Shown: positions 57,433 through 64,000 of the stretch, in pieces
Numbering within the stretch: the first letter of the stretch is position 1
How the letters are laid out: each line of letters starts with the position of its first letter
From: Ectopseudomonas khazarica
Lineage (GTDB): Bacteria; Pseudomonadota; Gammaproteobacteria; Pseudomonadales; Pseudomonadaceae
DNA: 64,000 nt
Assembly: GCF_004521985.1 (NCBI RefSeq)
Contig: NZ_SBHZ01000003.1
Coordinates: 1-64,000 of the forward strand
Direction: 5' to 3'
The notes under the pieces: model-generated
Seen by the model: only the letters and a program-made list of their open reading frames with translations
The model's database searches: none
What the model was told of the DNA's origin: nothing
Made by a program: the position numbers and the translations under genes

Positions 57433-58758
57433 TCAGGGGGTATCGGCGGTGAACAGCAGAACCTGCCAGGGGTTTGCCGCCGCTCTCTGCGAGGTCGCGG
57501 CCAGACATAGCGGCTGTTCGGGATCGAACCAGTCACCGGCTGCCTGGATCAGGAAGAGATGGGTCTCCTCACCCACTCCATAGGCCGTTCGCTCATTGCG
57601 ACTCATCGGCTGGTGCGGCAGGCCGCTCATGCGCTGCTGGCGGAGCGTGGCGACATGCTGCTGCGACGCGATGACGGCCTGGGCCAGCCAGGCCTGCGCG
57701 GCCTGCTGCCCTGTACCGGCGGGCATGCGCAGCCCGACGATCAGGCGTTGTCGACGCGTCTGGTTATCCGGCAAGTCGATGGCAAAGCCCTGCTCGGACT
57801 GCTCGAAAACCAGGCAGCGGTAACCGACACGGATACTGTCCAGGCTCCGATGAAGCCATGCGATGACCTCGTCGAAGCCGTGCTTGAGATCGAGAAAATC
57901 AAGCGGCGCGAACGCTGGCACGCCATTGAGCGGGTCGAGCGCACACCAGGCGCCCGCCAAGCCGGCCAACAGGCCATGCAGGTGCGCCGGCGTCGCCACT
58001 CGGCCATTCAGGGCCACTTCGACCTCGGGGAGCCGGGACCAGAGAGCCGTCAGCTGCCGCCTGAGCTCCTGCACGTCATCGCGATTGCCCGCCTGCTCGG
58101 CCTGGCGTAGGCGCCCGGCCAGGAACATACATTTTTCTCGCCCTCGCGCGCACAATGCCGCGACCATCTGCCCCAACTGCGATTCCGGCAGGATCAGCGA
58201 CATCGGCGGCACGTACGCCTGCCTGACGAAACCGCCCCCCTCCCTGGCGATACGCAACAGCGGCAGGCAGACCGAATCGGCCCTCTCGCTGTCGGTCACC
58301 AGGCGCAGATTGGGGCGCCAGATCAACACCGGCTCGGGATGTTCGCCACTGGCCAGATCGGGCACCGCATCTCCGCAGAGGGATCGCAGACGCCCGTTGA
58401 GTGGCAACACCTGCCCGCTGCGGCCAAGCGGATTGACTGCCAGGTAGAGAGTCACGCAGGCATTGGCCGAAGCCGCCACGGCAGGCCCCACATCGAGCTC
58501 GAGCCCCCTGTCGCCAGCTGGCTGCACGCTGACGGGCAGACCATCAGGCAGGATCGCCTCGAGCGACTGGATACGGACCAGACCGGTACTGAGCGCCGCC
58601 GGGTCCACTTCCAGTTCGCTCACCCCCCAGAACCAGGGGTTTGCAGCATTGGCGCACAGCGCCGTGACGACTTCTGCGCGCAGTCCCTGCAACTGAAAAT
58701 GCTGAGGCAATAGCTGCATGCCCTCGTGCCAGCAGACTGCATCCGGCAACACCTTCAT
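57433..58758 (-). CDS. tssK: T6SS baseplate-membrane connector TssK
   Basis: 441 residues. MKVLPDAVCWHEGMQLLPQHFQLQ is the hallmark N-terminus of TssK/VasE; further family segments are WFWGVSELEVDPAALSTGLVRI and SFG-like LLRIAREGGGFVRQAYVPPM. TssK trimers link the baseplate to TssL and TssM. The start at 58758 is chosen because GGGGAG precedes it by 4 bases; a longer frame from 58794 would add MHAKQRMSKGSA. Between it and tssJ lie 51 bases. Confidence 0.92.
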   Translation of the reverse strand: MKVLPDAVCWHEGMQLLPQHFQLQGLRAEVVTALCANAANPWFWGVSELEVDPAALSTGLVRIQSLEAILPDGLPVSVQPAGDRGLELDVGPAVAASANACVTLYLAVNPLGRSGQVLPLNGRLRSLCGDAVPDLASGEHPEPVLIWRPNLRLVTDSERADSVCLPLLRIAREGGGFVRQAYVPPMSLILPESQLGQMVAALCARGREKCMFLAGRLRQAEQAGNRDDVQELRRQLTALWSRLPEVEVALNGRVATPAHLHGLLAGLAGAWCALDPLNGVPAFAPLDFLDLKHGFDEVIAWLHRSLDSIRVGYRCLVFEQSEQGFAIDLPDNQTRRQRLIVGLRMPAGTGQQAAQAWLAQAVIASQQHVATLRQQRMSGLPHQPMSRNERTAYGVGEETHLFLIQAAGDWFDPEQPLCLAATSQRAAANPWQVLLFTADTP

Positions 58759-58809
58759 AGCACTCCCCTTCGACATCCGCTGTTTGGCATGCACACGCGC
58801 AACGCTGGG

Positions 58810-59280
58810 CTAACGATCTTGACCGGTCAGCAGGCGCATTTCCCTGCTGTCGAAACGCAGCCACACTCGGCCTGATTCGTTCAGGCGCAAACGATGCACG
58901 CCAGGGGTGTTATAGCCGGCGAATACCAAAAGTCCAGCGGCCCCATCGCCGGCGAAGGGGAAGTCGCGCACATCGCGAAACTGCCCCGGCACGAGTTCCA
59001 GCCCCCACACCGAAAACAGATTCCGGTAGTCGCGCTCGTACTGCCCCCGCTCGGCGAACCATTGCCTGGCGGGAATTTCGGAAAGCAGCTTGAGCAGATC
59101 CGGGTCATGCACGGCAACGAAGTCAACGGCAATCGGCGTGTCGTCATTGGCCTGCTCCGCCACATCCAGCGTCAGGCTGTCCAACTGGATTCTTTCGCCG
59201 CGAAAGGAACAGCCGCACAGGGCCATCAGGAGGCTCAGCAACACGGCAAAGCGATAGGAGGTCGCACGTCCCTGCGTCAT
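58810..59280 (-). CDS. tssJ: T6SS outer-membrane lipoprotein TssJ-like
   Basis: 156 residues with a lipoprotein signal peptide ending in ALCGC (Cys24). The position, first in the leftward arm before tssK, equals lip3 (PA2364) of P. aeruginosa HSI-III. The transthyretin-like fold is expected from the pattern TPIAVDFVAVHDPDLLKLLSEIPARQWFAERGQYERDYRN and VHRLRLNESGRVWLRFDSREMRLL, though similarity to classical SciN/TssJ is weak. It would anchor the membrane complex to the outer membrane. A proximal start at 59280 has AAGGTG 8 bases upstream. Confidence 0.8.
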   Translation of the reverse strand: MTQGRATSYRFAVLLSLLMALCGCSFRGERIQLDSLTLDVAEQANDDTPIAVDFVAVHDPDLLKLLSEIPARQWFAERGQYERDYRNLFSVWGLELVPGQFRDVRDFPFAGDGAAGLLVFAGYNTPGVHRLRLNESGRVWLRFDSREMRLLTGQDR

Positions 59281-59315
59281 GAGAATTTCACCTTGAACTT
59301 CACGTTTGCAAATTT

Positions 59316-59337
59316 ATAGACCTGATCTAGCGTCTAT
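59316..59337. promoter_or_regulatory. Inverted repeat in the divergent T6SS promoter region
   Basis: ATAGAC (59316-59321) and GTCTAT (59332-59337) are perfect six-base arms with 10 bases between, 36 bases upstream of tssJ and 152 before tssB. It is the only clear dyad in the 208-base intergenic region and could be an operator. No -24/-12 (sigma-54) element was found here. Confidence 0.4.
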
Positions 59338-59488
59338 GAAAGTTCGTCTTCGTGGCGAATGAGGATGGATCGCCAAGGATGGGCTCGCTGTTCAGCCAAC
59401 CCGTCATCGTCGTGATCCAGCAACGGAGTGCGAGCACGGGTTCGTCCGCTGCAATGCGCTCCCGGTATCACCCCGGAGCCCAACCGAC

Positions 59489-60040
59489 ATGGCTGAAAGC
59501 ACTCAACACAAGTTGGATCGAATCCGCCCTCCCCGCGTCCAGATCACCTATGACGTCGAGATCGGCAACGCCATCGAGAAAAAGGAATTGCCCCTGGTGG
59601 TCGGCATCCTCGCCGATCTTTCCGGCAAGCCGGACACCCCCCTGCCCAAGCTGATCGACCGTCGGTTCACCGAGATCGACCGCGACAATTTCAACGAAGT
59701 GCTCGCTTCCATCGAGCCGCGCAGCACCCTGCAGGTGGAGAACACCATCAGCGGCGACGGCAGCAAGATCAACGTCGAGCTGCGTTTTCGTCATTTCGAC
59801 GACTTCGATCCGGTCAACATCGTCAAGCAGATCACCCCGCTGCGTCGTCTCTACGAAGCGCGCCAACGCTTGCGTGACCTGCTCACCAAACTCGATGGCA
59901 ACGATGACCTCGACAAGTTGCTGCAGGACGTGGTGAGCAACACCGAAGGGCTACAGGAAATCAAGTCCTCGCGGCCTGAAGACGAAGCCCCGGCGGCCGA
60001 CGCCGCTGCCGATGGTGAAGCACCGGCCGACCAGGCCTGA
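59489..60040 (+). CDS. tssB: T6SS sheath subunit TssB
   Basis: 183 residues: MAESTQHKLDRIRPPRVQITYDVEIGNAIEKKELPLVVGILADLSG is the conserved N-terminus of TssB/VipA, and FRHFDDFDPVNIVKQITPLRRLYEARQRLRDLLTKLDG is the core helix. The C-terminus is an A/E-rich tail. It assembles with TssC into the contractile sheath. Start ATG 59489 has GGAG at an 11-base spacing. First gene of the rightward arm. Confidence 0.96.
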   Translation: MAESTQHKLDRIRPPRVQITYDVEIGNAIEKKELPLVVGILADLSGKPDTPLPKLIDRRFTEIDRDNFNEVLASIEPRSTLQVENTISGDGSKINVELRFRHFDDFDPVNIVKQITPLRRLYEARQRLRDLLTKLDGNDDLDKLLQDVVSNTEGLQEIKSSRPEDEAPAADAAADGEAPADQA

Positions 60041-60069
60041 CCGACCCTCGACTTTCCGGAGACAACGCA

Positions 60070-61548
60070 ATGGCAACAGAAGCCGGTGCATCCAGCGAGA
60101 GCACGACCGAGACCTTGACCCTGCTCGACCGCATCATCGCCGAGGGCCGCATGGCTCACGACGAGAGCCAGCAGGACTACGCCCGCGACATGCTCGCGGA
60201 GTTCGCTACCCAAGTCCTCGATGAAGGCATGTCCATCGACAAGGACACGGTGGCCATGATCAACGACCGCATCAGCCAGATCGACAAGCTGATCAGCGAC
60301 CAGCTCAACGAGGTGCTGCACCACCCCGACCTGCAGAAGCTGGAAGCCTCCTGGCGTGGCCTGCACATGCTGGTGGATCAGACCGAAACCAGCACCCGCC
60401 TGAAGCTGCGCCTGCTCAACGTCACGCAGAAAGAGCTGCAGAACGATCTTGAAAAAGCGGTCGAATTCGACCAGAGCGCGCTCTTCAAGAAAATCTACGA
60501 AGAGGAATACGGCACGTTCGGCGGGCACCCCTTCAGCCTGCTGGTCGGCGACTACGCCTTCGGCCGCCACCCGCAGGACGTGGCCTTGCTGGAGAAACTC
60601 TCCAACGTCGCCGCCGCGGCTCATGCGCCCTTCATCGCGGCTGCCAATCCCAAGCTGTTCGACATGAACAGCTTCACCGAACTGGCCGTCCCGCGCGATC
60701 TCAGCAAGATCTTCGAGAGCCTGGAGCTGATCAAGTGGCGCAGCTTCCGCGAGAGCGAAGACTCGCGCTACGTCTCCCTGGTGCTGCCGAACTTCCTCCT
60801 GCGCCTGCCCTACGGCCCGGACACCAAGCCGGTGGAAGGCATTGGCTATGTCGAAGACGTCAACGGTACCGATCACTCCAAGTACCTCTGGGGCAACGCG
60901 GCCTGGCTGATGGCCGTACGCATCACCACGGCCTTCGCCAAGTACGGCTGGTGCGCGGCGATCCGGGGAGCCGAAGGGGGTGGCGCGGTGGAGGACCTGC
61001 CGGCTCATACGTTCCGCACCCTGTCCGGCGACCTGTCGCTGAAATGCCCGACCGAAGTGGCGATCACCGACCGCCGCGAGAAGGAACTCAACGACCTCGG
61101 GTTCATCACCCTGTGCCACAAGAAGAACACCGATATGGCCGTGTTCTTCGGCGGCCAGACCACCAACAAGGCCAAGGTCTACAACACCAACGAAGCCAAT
61201 GCCAACGCGCGCATCTCGGCCATGCTGCCGTACGTGCTGGCGGCCTCGCGCTTCGCCCACTACCTCAAGGTGATCATGCGCGACAAGGTGGGCAGCTTCA
61301 TGACCCGCGACAACGTGCAGACCTACCTCAACAACTGGATCGCGGACTACGTGCTGATCAACGACAACGCGCCTCAGGAAATCAAGGCCCAGTACCCGCT
61401 GCGCGAAGCACGCGTGGACGTTTCGGAAGTCGCCGGCAAGCCGGGCGTCTACCGCGCCACGGTATTCCTGCGCCCGCACTTCCAGTTGGAGGAGCTGACC
61501 GCCTCGATTCGCCTGGTAGCCAGCCTGCCGCCACCAGCCGCAGCTTGA
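60070..61548 (+). CDS. tssC: T6SS sheath subunit TssC
   Basis: 492 residues. Family segments: VLHHPDLQKLEASWRGLHMLVDQTETS, FSLLVGDYAFGRHPQDVALL, FLLRLPYGPDTKPVEG and FARLAHYLKV-like SRFAHYLKVIMRDKVGSFMTRDNVQTYLNNWIADYV. It is the large sheath subunit (VipB) and carries the contraction-relevant handshake domain. TCCGGAGA precedes the ATG at 60070, 29 bases after tssB. Confidence 0.97.
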   Translation: MATEAGASSESTTETLTLLDRIIAEGRMAHDESQQDYARDMLAEFATQVLDEGMSIDKDTVAMINDRISQIDKLISDQLNEVLHHPDLQKLEASWRGLHMLVDQTETSTRLKLRLLNVTQKELQNDLEKAVEFDQSALFKKIYEEEYGTFGGHPFSLLVGDYAFGRHPQDVALLEKLSNVAAAAHAPFIAAANPKLFDMNSFTELAVPRDLSKIFESLELIKWRSFRESEDSRYVSLVLPNFLLRLPYGPDTKPVEGIGYVEDVNGTDHSKYLWGNAAWLMAVRITTAFAKYGWCAAIRGAEGGGAVEDLPAHTFRTLSGDLSLKCPTEVAITDRREKELNDLGFITLCHKKNTDMAVFFGGQTTNKAKVYNTNEANANARISAMLPYVLAASRFAHYLKVIMRDKVGSFMTRDNVQTYLNNWIADYVLINDNAPQEIKAQYPLREARVDVSEVAGKPGVYRATVFLRPHFQLEELTASIRLVASLPPPAAA

Positions 61549-61630
61549 TCCGGACGCCCCGCCGGCACACCCGGCGGGGACGCGCTCCACGCATGATCCA
61601 CCCCGTTCCCAGACCCAGGAGTTATCCGCA

Positions 61631-62128
61631 ATGGATGCCATCATTCTCGACCTCGGCGACGACATCAAAGGCGACAGCCTGCTCGAGGGCTACACCGACA
61701 AGATCGAACTGATGTCCTACAGCCACAACGTGGCGATGCAGGTCACCAACGACGTCAGCAACTCGGAACGTACCTCCGGCAAACCGCATATCGGCGAGTT
61801 CACCGTTACCAAATTCGTCGACACCTCCACGCCTTCGCTCAACGAATACTGCTGCGCCGGCAAGCCCATCACCAAGGCCACCATCACCATCGGCCGCAAC
61901 GCTTCCGAAAGTGACGGCAAGCTGCTGTCCTTCATCGTCTACACCCTCGACAACGTCGTGCTTTCCAACGTCAGCGTCAGCGGCGGAGCCGGCGGCAAAC
62001 CGGTGGAAACCCTGTCGATGAACTTCACCAAGATCAAATGGGAACTCACCGCACAGAAGGACGATGGCACCAAGGAGGGCACCGCGGCCTCCACCTGGGA
62101 TCTGGCGGCCAACAAGCTCGTCAAGTAA
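61631..62128 (+). CDS. hcp: T6SS inner-tube protein Hcp
   Basis: 165 residues of the Hcp1/PF05638 family. MDAIILDLGDDIKGDSLLEGYTDKIELMSYSHNVAMQV is the canonical start, and HIGEFTVTKFVDTSTPSLNEYCCAGKPITKATITIGR follows. Hexameric rings stack into the secreted tube. The position right after tssC matches hcp3 (PA2367). CAGGAG precedes the ATG at 61631. An 82-base gap from tssC holds no obvious terminator. Confidence 0.96.
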   Translation: MDAIILDLGDDIKGDSLLEGYTDKIELMSYSHNVAMQVTNDVSNSERTSGKPHIGEFTVTKFVDTSTPSLNEYCCAGKPITKATITIGRNASESDGKLLSFIVYTLDNVVLSNVSVSGGAGGKPVETLSMNFTKIKWELTAQKDDGTKEGTAASTWDLAANKLVK

Positions 62129-62140
62129 GCAGGCCGAGGC

Positions 62141-62557
62141 GTGCGTGCGCCCCTGTTCGAGCGTCTGTCCGCCGAGGCGGACGAGGCGCCGGCCTTCGAC
62201 CGCGAGGCATTGGCCGAATCCGTTCGCCAGGAGTTGATGCGCTTGCTCAATACCCGGCGCCCGCAGCGTGTTGCAGGGCAATCACTGACGCTGCTCGATT
62301 ACGGCATTGCCGACTGGACAGGCCTGCAAGCCTTGCGCGCCGATGATCGCCGTCTGCTGTTGCGCGAGGTGCGTGCCGCCGTGCAGCACTTCGAGCCACG
62401 CTTGCAACTCAGCGACATCGACGTCGAGCCCTCGCCTGGACAGCCTCAGCGATTGAGCATCCGGCTTGCCGGGCGTCTGCGTGAAGGGCAACACACCTGG
62501 CCGGCTACATTTCTGCTCGCGTCCGGCGACGAGGGGATAGAGGTACGCCATGAGTGA
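62141..62557 (+). CDS. tssE: T6SS baseplate protein TssE
   Basis: 138 residues, gp25-like. LFERLSAEADEAPAFDREALAESVRQELMRLLNTRRPQ, then VAGQSLTLLDYGIADWTG, and FEPRLQLSDIDVEPSPGQPQRLSIRLAGRL are the family segments. TssE forms the wedge of the baseplate with TssF and TssG. It begins at GTG 62141, 12 bases after the hcp stop, and overlaps the tssF start by 8 bases. Confidence 0.93.
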   Translation: MRAPLFERLSAEADEAPAFDREALAESVRQELMRLLNTRRPQRVAGQSLTLLDYGIADWTGLQALRADDRRLLLREVRAAVQHFEPRLQLSDIDVEPSPGQPQRLSIRLAGRLREGQHTWPATFLLASGDEGIEVRHE

Positions 62558-64000
62558 CTCGATCGACGCTGAACTGCTCGATTATTACCAGCGCGAGCTG
62601 ACGTGGTTGCGCCATGCCGGCGCTGGCTTCGCCCAGCGCCATCCCAAGGTGGCCCGGCGCCTGGAACTGGCGCCCGGAGAATGTCCTGATCCGCACGTCG
62701 AGCGCCTGCTGGAGGGGTTCGCCCTGTTGACCGCTCGCCTGCACCGTCGCCTCGATGACGACTACGCCGAATTCAGCGATGCCCTGCTGGAACAACTCTA
62801 CCCTTTGGCCCTGCGTCCCCTGCCCTCCTGCGCCATCGTGCAGTTCGAGCCCGATCCGACCCAGGGCAATCTTGCCGAGGGTTACAGCCTGCCACGCGAT
62901 ACCCCCCTGTTCGTCACCACGCGCGATCAGGCCAGCGTGCACTGGCGCACCAGTGCACAGGTCGAACTCTGGCCGCTGCGCATCAGTGAAGCCACGCTGC
63001 TCGATGGCGATGCGGCGGTGGCGTTCAGCGGCCATCCGCTGGCCCGCTCGGCCTTGCGCCTGACCCTGGAATGCCTCGGCGAGTTCGACTGGGCGCAATT
63101 GCCGGTGCGCAGCCTGCGCGTGCACCTGGCAGCGTCCCCGATGACCAACGCCATCCTCTACGACCTGCTCGCGGCTCACTGTCTCGGGCTATGGAGCGGT
63201 TCACCCGGCAAGCCGCTGTGCCGCGTATCCGGCACTGCCACACCCGTGGGCTTCGCCGACGACCAGGCCTTGCTGCCTGATGAAGATGGCCAGCACCCAG
63301 GCTTGCGTTTGCTCGCCGAATACTTCGCCTTCCCCGACAAGTTCGCCTTCTTCGATCTGCCAGTGCTGCCACCGGCAGAAGGCGGCCAGGCGTGCCAACT
63401 GGTGATCGCCTTCGACCACGCCCCTGCAGGCCGCCCTCACCTGCAAGCCAGTGAACTGCGCCTGGGCTGCACGCCGGCCATCAACCTGTTCCCGCGCACC
63501 TCCGAGCCCTTGCGCCCGGATGGCACTCGCAGCGAATACCGTCTGGTGGCCGACGCCCACCGCGAAAAAAGCGTGGAGATCCACAGCATTCGCAGCATGC
63601 GTGCCGCGACGCCCAGGGGCGTGCGCCGGGTGCCGGCCTATTACGGGCATAACCATGGCGGTGAAGGCTTCTACTGGTACGCTCGCCGGGTGCAGGGCCT
63701 GAACCCCGCGCAGCCGGGCAGCGATCTGCTGCTGAGCCTGGTGGACACGGCCTTCGACCCGCTGCAGGACGCCCCCGAGTACAGCCTTACCGCCGAACTG
63801 CTGTGCACCAGTCGGCACCTGGCCGAAAACCTGCCTGCCGGCACCCGCCTGGGATTCGAACGTCCCGGCCCCGTCGCGCAGGCCAGCCTGCTGAACACAC
63901 CCACAGTGCAAAGCCTGCCACGGCTGTCCGGCCCTTCGCGTTGGCGCCTGGTTTCACAACTGAGCCTCAACCACCTCTCGCTGGTCGAGGGCCCCGAAGC
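62550..64000 (+). CDS. tssF: T6SS baseplate protein TssF (3' end beyond window)
   Basis: About 483 codons are visible and the frame is open at the right edge. MSDSIDAELLDYYQRELTWLRHAGAGFAQRHPKVARRL is the usual N-terminus and SDALLEQLYPLALRPLPSCAIVQFEPDP, EYFAFPDKFAFFDL and YGHNHGGEGFYWYARR are family segments. TssF is the major wedge protein of the baseplate. The likely continuation is tssG and clpV/tssH, as in HSI-III, outside the window. Confidence 0.95.
   Translation, partial: MSDSIDAELLDYYQRELTWLRHAGAGFAQRHPKVARRLELAPGECPDPHVERLLEGFALLTARLHRRLDDDYAEFSDALLEQLYPLALRPLPSCAIVQFEPDPTQGNLAEGYSLPRDTPLFVTTRDQASVHWRTSAQVELWPLRISEATLLDGDAAVAFSGHPLARSALRLTLECLGEFDWAQLPVRSLRVHLAASPMTNAILYDLLAAHCLGLWSGSPGKPLCRVSGTATPVGFADDQALLPDEDGQHPGLRLLAEYFAFPDKFAFFDLPVLPPAEGGQACQLVIAFDHAPAGRPHLQASELRLGCTPAINLFPRTSEPLRPDGTRSEYRLVADAHREKSVEIHSIRSMRAATPRGVRRVPAYYGHNHGGEGFYWYARRVQGLNPAQPGSDLLLSLVDTAFDPLQDAPEYSLTAELLCTSRHLAENLPAGTRLGFERPGPVAQASLLNTPTVQSLPRLSGPSRWRLVSQLSLNHLSLVEGPE

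Overview
The window is chromosomal DNA of a gamma-proteobacterium of the genus Pseudomonas. Supporting points are the high-GC coding sequence, a complete mexS / mexT / mexE-mexF-oprN efflux locus in the P. aeruginosa arrangement, the metH-cti neighbourhood known from P. putida, an OprD porin, CheV, and a type VI secretion (T6SS) cluster in the gene order of P. aeruginosa HSI-III. A position in the P. aeruginosa / mendocina-oleovorans lineage is an inference; no species can be named from this sequence. No tRNA, rRNA, CRISPR array, transposase or prophage was seen.

Layout. 1-1.9 kb: an orphan VgrG running off the left edge. 2.1-7.0 kb: an amine-type module of FAD oxidase, cupin, PotF-like binding protein and a dCache chemoreceptor. 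7.2-13.3 kb: RlmN paralogue, N-acyl-D-amino-acid deacylase-like amidohydrolase with a divergent AraC regulator, a DUF5924/DUF2914 membrane protein, DUF1883 and a lipoprotein. 13.4-20.3 kb: metH, cti (cis/trans fatty acid isomerase) and nfuA (Fe-S carrier with an IscR-like box). 20.3-25.7 kb: small proteins, then a two-gene operon of a di-haem cytochrome c peroxidase-like protein and a catalase-fold protein, divergent from an unusual enhancer-binding-protein relative. 25.7-33.8 kb: DUF3429, a PnuC/ribosylnicotinamide-kinase pair, an sCache chemoreceptor with a conserved partner, uppP, a cold-shock/DUF1294 fusion, YjbR and a 7TMR-DISM diguanylate cyclase.

33.9-42.0 kb: oprN-mexF-mexE, mexT and divergent mexS. 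42.1-48.3 kb: cheV, small hypothetical genes, an NDH-2-like flavoprotein divergent from a MocR regulator with a clear operator, and OprD. 48.3-51.3 kb: an intergenic candidate small RNA, then an HbpS/GlcG-like secreted protein with its own sensor kinase and response regulator. 51.45 kb: a near-perfect dif site, so the window spans the chromosome dimer resolution point of the replication terminus. 51.8-64 kb: T6SS genes in two divergent arms, tssJ-K-L-M-A leftward and tssB-C-hcp-E-F rightward, with tssF cut by the right edge.

Themes. Sensing and c-di-GMP/chemotaxis proteins are abundant (two MCPs, CheV, one GGDEF protein). Several modules pair an enzyme or transporter with an adjacent regulator and a visible palindromic operator: MocR/NDH-2, the di-haem protein/EBP-like regulator, and the kinase/HbpS-like cluster. 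The most notable unexplained items are the repeated palindrome TCCGTAGYGCTRCGGAG before both transcription units of the HbpS-like/two-component cluster, the clustered TTGCCA half-sites before the di-haem operon, the EBP-like regulator lacking GAFTGA and a proper Walker B, and the orphan terminator marking a probable sRNA.
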